A stretch of 64,000 nt of DNA from Alphaproteobacteria bacterium (GCA_024743275.1 JANSWW010000008.1:124001-188000); one strand, 5' to 3'; positions 26,535 to 36,266 are shown, counted from the first letter of the stretch. The notes: generated from the sequence alone by a model not told the origin. A program made the numbers and translations.

Positions 26535-27833
26535 ATGTCCCTTTTCGAAGCGAATGCGCCACGCCCCCTGGCGGACCGGCTGCGGCCCAGATCTCTGGGC
26601 GAGGTCGTCGGCCAGGCCCATGTGCTGGGGCCGGAGGCGCCCTTGGGCATGATGGTGGCGGCGGGCAAGCTGACCTCGCTCATTCTCTGGGGGCCGCCCG
26701 GCTGTGGCAAGACCACCATCGCCCGCCTCCTGGCCGACAAGACCGATCTCGCCTTCGAGGCGCTGTCCGCCGTCTTCTCAGGCGTCGCCGATCTGCGCAA
26801 GGCCTTCGAGAGGGCGCGGAGCCGGCGGGAGGCTGGGCAGGGCACGCTGCTGTTCATCGACGAGATCCACCGTTTCAACCGCGCCCAGCAGGACGGCTTC
26901 CTGCCCTATGTGGAGGACGGGACCGTTGTGCTCGTCGGGGCGACGACCGAAAACCCATCCTTCGAGCTCAATGCCGCCCTTTTGAGCCGCTGCCGGGTGG
27001 TGGTGCTGAACCGGCTCGATGCGGCGGCCCTCGACAGCCTCGTCGTGCGGGCCGAGGCGGAGTTGGGCAAGCCCCTCAATCTAACGCCGGAGGCGCGGGA
27101 GAGTCTCGTCGCCATGGCCGATGGGGACGGGCGGTTCCTGCTCAACATGGTCGAGACCATCGCCGATCTGCATCCGGGCGGGGCGCCGCTCGACCTGGCC
27201 GCCCTAACTCAGTTGGTCCAGCGCCGCGCGCCGGTCTACGACAAGAACAAGGAGGGGCACTACAACCTGATCAGCGCCCTTCATAAGAGCCTTCGGGGCA
27301 GCGATGTGGACGCGGCCCTCTACTGGTTTTGCCGGATGCTCGACGGCGGTGAGGACCCGGCCTATATCGCCCGGCGGCTGCTGCGGTTCGCGGTCGAGGA
27401 TATCGGGCTGGCCGACCCGAACGCGGTCCACCAGGCCGAGGCCGGCTGGGACGCCTACGACCGCCTCGGCAGTCCGGAGGGCGAATTGGCCCTGGCCCAG
27501 GTGGTCCTCTATCTCGCCACCGCGCCCAAGTCGAACGCCGGCTATGCGGCCTACAAGGCCGCCGCCAAGACGGCGAAGCAGACCGGTTCCCTGATGCCGC
27601 CCAAACATATCCTGAACGCTCCGACCAAGATGATGAAGGAGCTTGGCTATGGGGCGGGCTATGCCTATGACCATGACGCGGAGGACGGGTTTTCGGGCCA
27701 GGACTATTTCCCCGAGGAGATGACGCGCCGGGAATTCTACCAGCCGGTGGAACGGGGCTTCGAACGGGAAATCCGAAAACGCCTCGACTATTGGGCCAAG
27801 CTGCGGGCGAAACGGCGGGACGATGCCGGATGA
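26535..27833 (+). CDS. rarA: replication-associated recombination protein A (RarA/MgsA)
   Basis: AAA+ ATPase of 432 residues that acts at stalled replication forks. It has PLADRLRPRSLGEVVGQ at the start, Walker A GPPGCGKTT, Walker B LLFIDEIHRFN, sensor 1 GATTENPSFELN, and the C-terminal MgsA domain with ALYWFCRMLDGGEDPAYIARRLL and PKHILNAPTKMMKELGYG. ATG 26535 is clear from family alignment. Its stop overlaps the next gene (ATGA). Confidence 0.95.
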   Translation: MSLFEANAPRPLADRLRPRSLGEVVGQAHVLGPEAPLGMMVAAGKLTSLILWGPPGCGKTTIARLLADKTDLAFEALSAVFSGVADLRKAFERARSRREAGQGTLLFIDEIHRFNRAQQDGFLPYVEDGTVVLVGATTENPSFELNAALLSRCRVVVLNRLDAAALDSLVVRAEAELGKPLNLTPEARESLVAMADGDGRFLLNMVETIADLHPGGAPLDLAALTQLVQRRAPVYDKNKEGHYNLISALHKSLRGSDVDAALYWFCRMLDGGEDPAYIARRLLRFAVEDIGLADPNAVHQAEAGWDAYDRLGSPEGELALAQVVLYLATAPKSNAGYAAYKAAAKTAKQTGSLMPPKHILNAPTKMMKELGYGAGYAYDHDAEDGFSGQDYFPEEMTRREFYQPVERGFEREIRKRLDYWAKLRAKRRDDAG

Positions 27834-28711
27834 GCCGGTTCGACGCGATCCTCGCCCTCGACTGGAGCGGGGCGAAGGGAAGGTATACGGGGATCGCCAT
27901 CGCCGAACTGCTGGCCGAAGCCGATTCTCCCAGGCTTGTGCGGCCATCCGGTGCCAGATGGACCCGTGCTGCGGCGGCGGCCTATCTTCTCGACCGCATC
28001 GCGGCGGGCGAACGCCTTCTGATCACCATCGACTGTGCCTTCTCGATGCCCTATCTGCCGGACGAGGGCTATCTCCAGGCGCGAACCCCCGGGATCGACC
28101 GGGCGCCGGATCTGTGGGCCCTACTCGACGCCGCCGCGCGGGACGCGCCCGACTTCGCCATCGGGCCGATGCTGGACGATCCAAGGATGGCGCCTTCCTA
28201 TTGGGCGTCGGGCAAGCAGCCGGCGGACTGGAAGGGTGAAAAGAGGCTCACGGAACGGGCTTGCGCCGAGGCCACGGGGACACGGCCGGAGACGGTCTTC
28301 AAGCTGGTCGGCGCGAAACAGGTGGGCAAAGCGTCTTTGACAGGGATGCGAACCATCCATCATATGCGAAAGGCCGAACCGGACCGGCTGTCGGTCTGGC
28401 CCTTTGAGGAGCGTGAAACGCAAGCGGTGATGGCCGAGATCTATCCCACCCTGTTCCGGCGCCAAGCGGCCGGCACGCTCGCCAAGATCACCGACGCGGC
28501 GACCCTGTCCGGCGCTCTGGCCGCGCTCGATTGCGGCCCGGCGCGAGGCGTCGGGGCGACCCTGAGCGACCATGAGGGCGACGCGCTGATCACGGCGGCG
28601 GGACTGCGCCGGTTTCTCGCGACCTCCGACACGCCCTTCGCCCTGCCGGTTCGCGACCGGGACCGGGTGTGCCGGGAGGGCTGGATCCTGGGAGTCCCGC
28701 CATGTCGATGA
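27830..28711 (+). CDS. uncharacterised protein, possible RNase H-like fold (DUF429-like)
   Basis: Protein of 293 residues. The first strand ILALDWSGAKGRYTGIAIAE resembles the G-x-D start of RNase H-like nuclease folds, and the end DHEGDALITAAGLRRFL resembles the D-x-x-D-A-l-x-A-A pattern of DUF429. An Asp in ITIDCAFSMP could be a second metal ligand. No named function is assignable. It is translationally coupled to rarA (ATGA) and overlaps crcB by ten bases, so it sits in a DNA-repair to fluoride-channel operon. Confidence 0.65.
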   Translation: MSRFDAILALDWSGAKGRYTGIAIAELLAEADSPRLVRPSGARWTRAAAAAYLLDRIAAGERLLITIDCAFSMPYLPDEGYLQARTPGIDRAPDLWALLDAAARDAPDFAIGPMLDDPRMAPSYWASGKQPADWKGEKRLTERACAEATGTRPETVFKLVGAKQVGKASLTGMRTIHHMRKAEPDRLSVWPFEERETQAVMAEIYPTLFRRQAAGTLAKITDAATLSGALAALDCGPARGVGATLSDHEGDALITAAGLRRFLATSDTPFALPVRDRDRVCREGWILGVPPCR

Positions 28712-29082
28712 TCCTGGCGGTGGCCGCCGGTGGGGCGGCGGGCGCTGTGGCACGCTATCTCGTCTCCGGCTGGGCGATGGGGCTTGCCGGCGGCGGATTC
28801 CCGGTCGGCACGGTGACGGTCAATGTGCTCGGCTCGGTCGCCATGGGAATTCTCATTGAGTTTCTCGCTCTCAGAGGCCATCTCCCCCTGGAGGTCAGAG
28901 GCTTGATCGTTGTCGGCTTCCTCGGCGCCTTCACAACCTTTTCCACCTTCGCCCTGGACGTGGCGGTGCTGCACGAGCGCGGCGCCATGCTGTCGGCGTT
29001 CCTCTATATCGTGTTTTCGGTGGTGGGCTCGGTGGGAGGCCTGTTCCTCGCCATGGCCGTTGCCAGAAGGATTTTTTCATGA
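28702..29082 (+). CDS. crcB: fluoride channel CrcB/Fluc
   Basis: Membrane protein of 126 residues with four helices that dimerises to export fluoride. Hallmarks are GAVARYL, GTVTVNVLGSVAMG and GFLGAFTTFSTFALD. ATG 28702 is chosen; it overlaps the preceding gene by ten bases. No fluoride riboswitch is possible directly upstream because that sequence is coding. The stop overlaps the pseudouridine synthase start (ATGA). Confidence 0.94.
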   Translation: MSMILAVAAGGAAGAVARYLVSGWAMGLAGGGFPVGTVTVNVLGSVAMGILIEFLALRGHLPLEVRGLIVVGFLGAFTTFSTFALDVAVLHERGAMLSAFLYIVFSVVGSVGGLFLAMAVARRIFS

Positions 29083-30056
29083 GCGGTGTCCGCCAGCAGA
29101 TCGTCGCCCGCGACGAAGCCGATATGCGGGTCGACAAATGGTTCCAGCGGCATTTCCCGGACCTGCCCTTCGGGCGCCTGGCGAAACTTCTGCGCACGGG
29201 CCAGGTGCGGGTCGATAGCAAGCGGGTAAAGCCCGGCGACCGGGTTCAGCCCGGCCAGTCCGTCCGTATCCCGCCCCTGGGGGCGCCCGTGACCCGGGAA
29301 AAGCCCGCGGTCCAGGGGCCTTCCAAGGCCGATCTGCGGCTCGCCGAGGATCTGAAGCGGCGCATCCTGTTCAAGGACGCTGAAGTACTGGTGATCGACA
29401 AACCGGCCGGCCTCGCGGTTCAGGGGGGCAGCAATACGACCCGGCATCTCGACGGGGTCTTGGAACTCTTGAAGCTCGGCGCGGACGAGGCACCGCGCCT
29501 GGTCCATCGTTTGGACAAGGACACCTCCGGCGTTCTGGTGCTCGGCCGGACGCGGCAGGCGGCGCAATGGCTGACCCATGCCTTTCGCCGCAAGGAGACG
29601 GAGAAGGTGTATTGGGCGCTCACCGTCGGCGTACCGGAAGTCGAGGGCGGCAAGATCGATCTGCCGCTGGGTAAGCAGGGCAGCCAGGGGCAGGAGCGGG
29701 TCGGCGTCGACGAGGACGCCGGCAAGCGGGCCGTGACCCACTATCAAGTGCTTGAAACGGCGGGTAAAAAGGCCGCCTTCCTGGCGCTGCGCCCGATAAC
29801 CGGTCGGACCCACCAGCTCCGCGCCCATATGGCGGCGCTGGGCACCCCGATCCACGGGGATGGGAAATATGGGGGCAGGGCTGCGTTTTTGGATGCTGAA
29901 GAATTGCCGAAAAAGATGCATCTCCATGCCCGTCATCTTAGGATCAACCGTCCCGACGGGGGCGTGTTGGAAGCGACCGCGCCGCTGCCGGATCACATGC
30001 GGACGGCGTGGGCTCTGTTCGGGTTCGACCCCGACGCCGCGCTACCGGCCCTGTAG
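29079..30056 (+). CDS. rluC: RluC-type 23S rRNA pseudouridine synthase
   Basis: Protein of 325 residues: N-terminal S4 RNA-binding domain (ADMRVDKWFQRHFPDLPFGRLAKLLRTGQV) followed by the RluA-family catalytic domain with LVHRLDKDTSGVLVLG (catalytic Asp) and GRTHQLRAHM. RluC modifies U955, U2504 and U2580 of 23S rRNA in Escherichia coli; assignment to RluC rather than RluD rests on gene order crcB-rluC-HAD, common in Alphaproteobacteria. Confidence 0.88.
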   Translation: MSGVRQQIVARDEADMRVDKWFQRHFPDLPFGRLAKLLRTGQVRVDSKRVKPGDRVQPGQSVRIPPLGAPVTREKPAVQGPSKADLRLAEDLKRRILFKDAEVLVIDKPAGLAVQGGSNTTRHLDGVLELLKLGADEAPRLVHRLDKDTSGVLVLGRTRQAAQWLTHAFRRKETEKVYWALTVGVPEVEGGKIDLPLGKQGSQGQERVGVDEDAGKRAVTHYQVLETAGKKAAFLALRPITGRTHQLRAHMAALGTPIHGDGKYGGRAAFLDAEELPKKMHLHARHLRINRPDGGVLEATAPLPDHMRTAWALFGFDPDAALPAL

Positions 30057-30087
30057 GCCGGTCCATTAGAGGAGTTACGACGTTAAA

Positions 30088-30774
30088 GTGAGCAGTCTTT
30101 CCCTCGTCGTGTTCGATTGCGACGGGACATTGGTCGACAGCCAGCATCACATTGTCGACACCATGAAACAGGCCTTCCGCAGCGAAGGCCTTGCCGCGCC
30201 GGACGGCGATGCGGTTCGCCATGTCATCGGTCTGCCGTTGTGGGAGGCGATCCACAAGGTCTCCGACCTGGATGAGACGGAGGACGAGGGGCTGCTCGAC
30301 CGTCTGGATGCCACGTACCGAGAGATTTTCCGCGAAAGACGCACCCTGCCGGACCATGACGAGCCGCTCTTCGACGGCATCCGGGAGGTCGTCGAGGGGC
30401 TCAATGGCGCAGGCTATCTGCTTGGAGTAGCGACCGGTAAGGGGCGGCGCGGCCTGGACGCGGTGTTGGATCGCCATGGGCTCGCCCACCATTTCGTCAC
30501 CTTGAAGACAGCCGACGACGGACCCGGCAAGCCGAACCCGGACATGCTGGAAGCCGCGATGCGGGAGGCCGGGGTCGTCGCCGACCGGACGGTGATGATC
30601 GGGGATACCAGCTACGACATCGAGATGGCCTTGAATGCCGGCGTACGCAGCATCGGGGTGTCCTGGGGCTATCACGATCCCGAATATCTCAATCTGACCG
30701 GGGCCAATCGGATAGTGCAGGCGGTTTCCGATATACCGGCGAGCGTTCGGGACCTATTATCGGCGCAAGGTTAA
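30088..30774 (+). CDS. HAD-superfamily hydrolase, phosphoglycolate phosphatase-like
   Basis: Protein of 228 residues. HAD motif I is VVFDCDGTLVDS, motif II lies at GVATGKG, motif III near KPNPDML and motif IV is MIGDTSYDIEMA. A GTG at 30088 starts the protein; the only Shine-Dalgarno-like gaggag is 13 bases away, so initiation may be weak. The rluC-adjacent position is widely conserved. The substrate could be phosphoglycolate or another small phosphate ester. Confidence 0.87.
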   Translation: MSSLSLVVFDCDGTLVDSQHHIVDTMKQAFRSEGLAAPDGDAVRHVIGLPLWEAIHKVSDLDETEDEGLLDRLDATYREIFRERRTLPDHDEPLFDGIREVVEGLNGAGYLLGVATGKGRRGLDAVLDRHGLAHHFVTLKTADDGPGKPNPDMLEAAMREAGVVADRTVMIGDTSYDIEMALNAGVRSIGVSWGYHDPEYLNLTGANRIVQAVSDIPASVRDLLSAQG

Positions 30775-30836
30775 CGGCGCGGACGCGGCCCATCGCGAGC
30801 GCCTGTCGGAAGACGCTCTAGAATCGGAGGTTCGCC

Positions 30837-33161
30837 ATGAAGCTGTTGAAGATCCTCGGCATTTTTGTCGGTGTCATCGTTCTGGCCCTGGGCGGGGTCC
30901 TTGCCTATATCGCCACCCTCGATCCGAACGAGTTGGCCCAGGATGCCGCCGTCGAGGTGCGGGAGGCGACGGGACGCGACTTCACCATCAATGGACCCGT
31001 GGATCTTGCCGTCTCCCTGCAACCGACCTTGGAGGTCGAGAACGTCGCCTTCGGCAATGCGGCCTGGGGCAGCGAACCGACCATGGCGAGCATCGGTCGC
31101 CTCGAGGTCGAAATCGCGCTGTTGCCGCTTCTCTCCGGGCAGGTCGATATTGCCCGACTCGTTCTGGTCGAGCCCAACATTCTCCTGGAGCGTCAGGCGG
31201 ACGGCACGGCCAATTGGGACATCGCGCCCGGCGGCAAGGCCGACAGTGCCAGCGGCGAGGAACAACATGGCGGCGAGCCCGGCGAGATCCCGGTCATCCG
31301 GGCGGTGACCATCGAAAACGCCACCATCCGGATCCGGGACGCGGTCACCCCGATCGAGGAGACCATCACCATCTCCGAACTGAGCCTCGCCCAGGCCGCC
31401 GGCCAGAAACTGGACGTCACCCTATTGGCGGCGATCGGCGACGAGGAACTGTCCGTCGAGGGGCAGACCGGCGATCTGGCGGTGCTGGCCCAGCGCTTCC
31501 CGTTCCCATTGGACCTGGCGATCGGCTTCGGTCCGGCCACGGCGACGCTGAAAGGCTCGCTCACCCTGACCGAGAAACCGGGGTATGCCGGCTCCCTTTC
31601 TCTGAAGACGCCCAGTCTTGCCGCCTTCAATTCGGCGGCGGCCCTGGCCGGTGCGGATGCCTTGCCCGATCTCGGTCCCATCGATGTTCGGGCCGATCTG
31701 ACGGTCGAAGGCGATGTCGCCAAGGTGACCGCCCTCGACGGCTCGGTGGCGGGTGTGACCATGACCGGAGAGATCACGGCGGACCAAGGCGGGGCTGAGC
31801 CGCAGGCGACTCTGGCGCTCACCGTCGCGGCGGAAACCCTGGCCACCCTCGGCGCCTTGGCGGAAACCGCGCTGCCCGAGGTCGGTCCCTTCCAACTGAC
31901 CGTGAACGGCGAGGCCGCTCCCAGCCAGGTCGATATCCAGAACCTGACCCTGACACTCGGGGAGGATCAATTGTCCGGCCGGGTGACGGCGGCCATGGCC
32001 GGCGAGCGCCCCAGCGTCGACGTCGCGCTGACCGGCAACAGCCTGGATCTCGGCCCCTTCCTGGAGGGCGGCGCGGAGAGCGGTGAGGCCCCGGCGGCTA
32101 CGGCCGGGTCCGGCGACGGGCGGGTGATCCCGGACGATCCGCTGCCGCTCGACGGCCTCAAGGCGGTGGATGCGGTCGTGGCCCTGAAACTGGGCGTGCT
32201 CAAGGTCGGTGGACCGGAGGTCAAGAACATCGATCTGGCGCTCGCGCTGAAGAACGGCGATCTGAAGATCACGACATTGAAGGCCAACGGCTATGGCGGT
32301 TCGATCGACGCCACGCTGGATCTTATGACCTCCGGTGGGACGCCGAGCCTCAAGACGTCCGGCGGATTCCGGGACATCGATCTCGGCGGCGTGCTGGCCG
32401 ACGAAGGGATCACCGATCTGCTGGTCGGGACCTTGGACGGGACCTGGACGCTGTCCGGACAGGGCGCGAGCCCGCGAGCGATCGCCGCGTCCCTTGACGG
32501 CGAGACCCGTCTCGAGCTGGTCGATGGCTCGGTTCAATCGGGTTTCGTCGATTTCATCGCCGCCGATGTGGTCTCCCAGGCCGGCAAGGTCTTCGCCGGT
32601 AAGGAACAAACTCCGCTCAATTGCTTCTACAACCAGTTCAAGATCACGGACGGTGTCGCGAACGCCCATGTTCTGCTGTTCGATACCGAGCGCTCGACCA
32701 TCGCCGGGGCGGGCGAGATCAATCTCGGCACCGAGGAAATGGGCATGAAGATCTCCCCCCAGCCCAAGGAGGCGTCGCTGGTCAGTCTCGCCCTGCCGGT
32801 GCTGGTCGAGGGCACTTTCGCAAGCCCGAATGTCTATCCCGATCCGACGGCGGTCGCGGCCGGTGCGGCCGGGATCGCGGCCGGTGTGGCCACCGGTGGA
32901 CTCGCCGGGGTTCTGGTACCGTTCCTGTCGAGCGGCGGCGGCGACCAGGGCTGTGCCGAAGCCCTTGCCGTGATGGACGGCAAGCCGCTGCCCAAGCCGG
33001 AGAAGAAGAGCGGTGTCGGCGGGCTGCTGGACAGCATCACCGGCGGTGGGGCGAGTGGTGGGAGCGGGGAGGGCGCGACCGCCCCGCAACAGCCGGCCGT
33101 TCCCGCCGCCGAGGATGCGGTCAAGGGCCTGACCGACGGCCTCAAGAACCTCTTCGAGTGA
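30837..33161 (+). CDS. AsmA-family protein
   Basis: Protein of 774 residues with one N-terminal membrane helix (ILGIFVGVIVLALGGVLAYI) and a long periplasmic region rich in beta-strands. The N-terminal AsmA domain is seen in VREATGRDFTINGPVDLAVSLQPTLEVENVAFGNA in outline; the C-terminal part has DGSVQSGFVDFI and NCFYNQFKITDGV. AsmA proteins are repeat beta-groove lipid carriers between membranes. The C-terminus carries a Gly/Ala/Ser-rich stretch near residues 665-755 that is less conserved. Confidence 0.88.
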   Translation: MKLLKILGIFVGVIVLALGGVLAYIATLDPNELAQDAAVEVREATGRDFTINGPVDLAVSLQPTLEVENVAFGNAAWGSEPTMASIGRLEVEIALLPLLSGQVDIARLVLVEPNILLERQADGTANWDIAPGGKADSASGEEQHGGEPGEIPVIRAVTIENATIRIRDAVTPIEETITISELSLAQAAGQKLDVTLLAAIGDEELSVEGQTGDLAVLAQRFPFPLDLAIGFGPATATLKGSLTLTEKPGYAGSLSLKTPSLAAFNSAAALAGADALPDLGPIDVRADLTVEGDVAKVTALDGSVAGVTMTGEITADQGGAEPQATLALTVAAETLATLGALAETALPEVGPFQLTVNGEAAPSQVDIQNLTLTLGEDQLSGRVTAAMAGERPSVDVALTGNSLDLGPFLEGGAESGEAPAATAGSGDGRVIPDDPLPLDGLKAVDAVVALKLGVLKVGGPEVKNIDLALALKNGDLKITTLKANGYGGSIDATLDLMTSGGTPSLKTSGGFRDIDLGGVLADEGITDLLVGTLDGTWTLSGQGASPRAIAASLDGETRLELVDGSVQSGFVDFIAADVVSQAGKVFAGKEQTPLNCFYNQFKITDGVANAHVLLFDTERSTIAGAGEINLGTEEMGMKISPQPKEASLVSLALPVLVEGTFASPNVYPDPTAVAAGAAGIAAGVATGGLAGVLVPFLSSGGGDQGCAEALAVMDGKPLPKPEKKSGVGGLLDSITGGGASGGSGEGATAPQQPAVPAAEDAVKGLTDGLKNLFE

Positions 33162-33203
33162 GCCGAGAAGCAGGAGATCAGCCTCATCCCTCCGGTCACG
33201 GGA

Positions 33204-33254
33204 GAGGTGAAAAAGGCCCTCTCCCCGGGGAGAGGGTTGGGTGAGGGGGAGTTT
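33204..33254. repeat. REP-like palindrome (ccctctcccc/ggggagaggg)
   Basis: A perfect 20-bp palindrome at 33217-33236 is followed by ttgggtgaggggg. This consensus recurs in intergenic regions of many Proteobacteria as a dispersed repeat. It fills most of the gap between the AsmA and ATP12 genes; as a stable hairpin it could also stop transcription, though no T tract follows. Confidence 0.7.
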
Positions 33255-33340
33255 CTGACTCGATCGGTCACCCGATTCCTTGAACCCCCCTCGATCCGCC
33301 CTTATCAGTGGGGAGTTTCTGTCCGCCACCATGGGAACCC

Positions 33341-34039
33341 ATGAAACGATTCTATAAGACCGCCGCCGTCGAAGCGGCGGACGACGGCCACGCCATCACG
33401 CTCGACGGCCGGCCGGTGAAGACCCCGGCCAAGGCGCCGCTGGTTGTCCCGTCGGCACGTTTGGCCGACATCATCGCCGGCGAATGGGATGCCCAGGGCG
33501 AGCAGGTCGATCCGACGTCCATGCCGCTGATGCGGCTCGCCGCCACCACCATCGACCGGATCGCGCCCCAGCGGGAGGGCGTCGTGGCGGAAACGGCGAA
33601 ATACGCCGAGACCGACCTCATCTGTTATGGCGTGGCGGATCCCCAGGGGTTGCGCGAACGTCAGCAGGCCGCCTGGCAGCCCCTGCACGCCTTCGTCCGC
33701 CGGCGTTTCGACGTCAATCTGGTGGAGACGACGGGCCTGATGCACACGCCGCAGCCGGACAGCGCGGTCACGACCCTGCGGGCGGCGTTGGACGCGCTGG
33801 AGCCGTTCCGGCTGACAGGTGTGGCCGACGCCACCGGGATTTCCGGATCGCTGGTGATCGCCCTGGCCCTGCATGAGGGGGAGATCGACGCCGAGGCGGC
33901 CTATACCGCCTCCCTGGTCGACGAGATCTATCAGGCTGAGGAATGGGGCGAGGACGACCTCGCCATCGAGCGGCGCGAAACCATCCGGGCCGATCTGGTC
34001 GTCGCCGAGCGCTTTCTAAGAGCATTGGACATTGGTTGA
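33341..34039 (+). CDS. ATP12-family F1-ATPase assembly chaperone
   Basis: Protein of 232 residues. ATP12 chaperones the alpha subunit of F1 ATPase in mitochondria and its alphaproteobacterial relatives. Recognisable parts are MKRFYKTAAVE with ITLDGRPVKTPAKAPL, AGEWDAQGEQVDP-MPLMRLAATTID, and the ETDLICYGVADPQGL segment. ATG 33341 fits the family start. Adjacent location to the acyl-CoA carboxyltransferase gene is frequent in this class. Confidence 0.92.
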   Translation: MKRFYKTAAVEAADDGHAITLDGRPVKTPAKAPLVVPSARLADIIAGEWDAQGEQVDPTSMPLMRLAATTIDRIAPQREGVVAETAKYAETDLICYGVADPQGLRERQQAAWQPLHAFVRRRFDVNLVETTGLMHTPQPDSAVTTLRAALDALEPFRLTGVADATGISGSLVIALALHEGEIDAEAAYTASLVDEIYQAEEWGEDDLAIERRETIRADLVVAERFLRALDIG

Positions 34040-34117
34040 TAATTTCCTAATCTGCGGCGGCATTTCGAAACGTCGTTAGCCATTGGCCCGGTCGGGGCCG
34101 TTTTCCGGGGGAACATC

Positions 34118-35650
34118 ATGCAAGAGATCATTGAGCGGTTGGAGGCGATGCGGGGCGAAGCGCGGCTGGGCGGTGGCCAGCGGCGGATCGATTCGCAGCA
34201 TGCCAAGGGCAAGCTGACGGCGCGGGAGCGCATCGAGGTGCTTCTGGATCCGGGCTCCTTCGAGGAGTGGGACATGTTCATGCAGCACCGCTGCAATGAT
34301 TTCGGTATGGACGAGCAGCGCATCATCGGCGATGGCGTCGTCACCGGCTACGGCACCATCAACGGCCGCCTGGTCTTCGTGTTTTCCCAGGATTTCACGG
34401 TGTTCGGCGGTTCCCTCTCCGAGGCGCATGCCGAGAAGATCTGCAAGATCATGGACCAGGCGATGCGGGTCGGCGCGCCGGTGATCGGCCTCAACGATTC
34501 CGGTGGGGCCCGAATTCAGGAAGGAGTCGCCAGCCTCGCGGGCTATGCCGAGGTCTTCAAACGCAACGTGCTGGCCTCCGGGGTCGTGCCGCAGATCAGC
34601 TGCATCATGGGGCCGTGCGCCGGCGGTGCGGTCTACTCCCCGGCGATGACCGACTTCATCTTCATGGTCAAGGACAGCTCCTACATGTTCGTCACCGGGC
34701 CGGACGTGGTGAAGACGGTGACTCATGAGAACGTGACCCAGGAGGAACTGGGCGGTGCCGTGACCCACACCACCAAATCCTCGGTCGCCGACCTCGCCCA
34801 CGAGGACGACGTTCAGATGCTGCTGGAGACCCGGCGGTTCATGGACTTCCTGCCGTCGAGCAACCGGGAGATGCCGCCCCACCGTCCGACCAGCGATCCG
34901 GTCGACAGGTCCGAGCCGTCGCTCGACACCCTGGTTCCGGCCAATCCGAACAAGCCCTACGACATGAAGGAGCTCATCCTCAAGATTGTCGACGAGGGCG
35001 ACTTCTTCGAACTGCAGCCGAACCATGCGGCCAACATCATCATCGGACTCGCCCGGATGAACGGGAAGACCGTCGGCATCGTCGCCAACCAGCCGATGGT
35101 GCTGGCCGGATGCCTGGACATCGACTCGTCGAAGAAGGCGGCCCGCTTCGTCCGTTTCTGCGACTGCTTCAACATCCCGATCGTCACCCTGGTCGACGTC
35201 CCCGGCTTCCTGCCCGGCACCTCCCAGGAATACAACGGTATCATCAAGCACGGGGCGAAGCTGCTCTACGCCTTCGCCGAGGCCACCGTGCCGAAGGTCA
35301 CCCTGATCACCCGCAAGGCCTATGGCGGGGCCTATGTGGTGATGAGCTCGAAGCATATCCGCGGCGATATCAACTTCGCCTGGCCCTCGGCGGAAGTCGC
35401 CGTGATGGGGCCGAAAGGGGCCGTGGAGATCATTTTCCGCAGCGACCTGGGCGATGCCGAGAAGATCGAGGCCCGGACCGAGGAGTATCGGGAGAAGTTC
35501 GCCAACCCCTTCGTCGCCGGCTCCCGGGGCTTCGTGGACGACGTGATCAAGCCGCGCAACACGCGGCGGCGGATCATCGGCGCGCTGACCATGCTTGAGA
35601 ACAAGGAGCTCGAGAACCCCTGGAAAAAGCACGACAACATCCCGCTCTGA
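34118..35650 (+). CDS. pccB: acyl-CoA carboxylase carboxyltransferase, propionyl-CoA type
   Basis: Protein of 510 residues with the crotonase-like carboxyltransferase N and C halves. [16 protein letters not shown] and [15 protein letters not shown] form the first oxyanion site; [27 protein letters not shown] and [13 protein letters not shown] the second. The C-terminus KPRNTRRRI and NIPL matches PccB, the beta subunit converting propionyl-CoA to methylmalonyl-CoA. The biotinylated alpha subunit gene usually nearby is missing; a parDE pair stands at that place instead. Confidence 0.92.
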   Translation: MQEIIERLEAMRGEARLGGGQRRIDSQHAKGKLTARERIEVLLDPGSFEEWDMFMQHRCNDFGMDEQRIIGDGVVTGYGTINGRLVFVFSQDFTVFGGSLSEAHAEKICKIMDQAMRVGAPVIGLNDSGGARIQEGVASLAGYAEVFKRNVLASGVVPQISCIMGPCAGGAVYSPAMTDFIFMVKDSSYMFVTGPDVVKTVTHENVTQEELGGAVTHTTKSSVADLAHEDDVQMLLETRRFMDFLPSSNREMPPHRPTSDPVDRSEPSLDTLVPANPNKPYDMKELILKIVDEGDFFELQPNHAANIIIGLARMNGKTVGIVANQPMVLAGCLDIDSSKKAARFVRFCDCFNIPIVTLVDVPGFLPGTSQEYNGIIKHGAKLLYAFAEATVPKVTLITRKAYGGAYVVMSSKHIRGDINFAWPSAEVAVMGPKGAVEIIFRSDLGDAEKIEARTEEYREKFANPFVAGSRGFVDDVIKPRNTRRRIIGALTMLENKELENPWKKHDNIPL

Positions 35651-35668
35651 CCGGTCACTCCGGCGCTA

Positions 35669-35968
35669 TCATTGGGGGAGGGCGCCGCCGGTATCCTCCT
35701 GGCGGAGGACGCGTATGATCAGGACGTGATCCTCGGCCACCTTGAAGTAGATCGCGTGACTTTGCATCACGGCCCGGCGGAAGCCCGGGCGGATATGGTC
35801 GACGGCCGGAAATCGGTAAGGGTTTTCCGCGATGGCCGCAAATTGCTTCTCCAAACGTTGCCGGTAAGTGTCCGATTGCCTGGCGGCGAAGTTCCGGTCG
35901 CCGTATCGCGCGATGTTCTTGAGATCTTGGCGAGCGCGCAGGGCCAGCCGAATGTCACGCTGGCTCAT
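35669..35968 (-). CDS. parE: ParE/RelE-fold toxin
   Basis: Protein of 99 residues of the ParE family, which poisons DNA gyrase. The pattern DIRLALRARQDLKNIARYG, ENPYRFPAVDHIRPGFRRAV and HAIYFKVAEDHVLIIRVL is standard for ParE; it ends with the family-typical RQEDTG segment. Its start overlaps the parD end by 14 bases, as is common in such pairs. Confidence 0.9.
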   Translation of the reverse strand: MSQRDIRLALRARQDLKNIARYGDRNFAARQSDTYRQRLEKQFAAIAENPYRFPAVDHIRPGFRRAVMQSHAIYFKVAEDHVLIIRVLRQEDTGGALPQ

Positions 35969-36212
35969 CTTCGTTCATCTCGGCCCTCGCTTCCGCCCAA
36001 ATGCGCTTGAGATCCGAATCTTCGCTGATTCCGCTTTCCTCGCCTTCGATGAGGGCCTGGCGGATCCGGTCGAGCTTGGCCTCATGCTCTTCCAGAAGAC
36101 GCAGGCCCGCACGGATCACCTCGCTGGCCGAGGCATAACGGCCCTTCTCCAATTCGCCGGCGATGAAGCGGTCGAAATGGTCGCCGAGGGTGACGGAGGT
36201 GTTCTTGGCCAT
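35955..36212 (-). CDS. parD: ParD-like antitoxin
   Basis: Antitoxin of 85 residues, first gene of the parDE pair. The N-terminal ribbon-helix-helix (KNTSVTLGDHFDRFIAGELEKGRYASASEVIRAGLRLLEEHE in outline) binds DNA and the acidic C-terminus binds ParE. The operon likely represses itself through a dyad in the upstream region. Confidence 0.9.
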   Translation of the reverse strand: MAKNTSVTLGDHFDRFIAGELEKGRYASASEVIRAGLRLLEEHEAKLDRIRQALIEGEESGISEDSDLKRIWAEARAEMNEDEPA

Positions 36213-36240
36213 GTTACGCTCTCCCTTCGTTCGGACATCA

Positions 36241-36257
36241 CAATATCATATTTATTG
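36241..36257. promoter_or_regulatory. candidate ParD operator
   Basis: An AT-rich imperfect dyad, caata-N7-tattg with an inner aatat-c-atatt, lies between the start of parD (minus) and the exonuclease gene (plus). Position and composition suit a ribbon-helix-helix operator and a promoter for either gene. Function is inferred. Confidence 0.4.
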
Positions 36258-36266
36258 GTACCCCTC

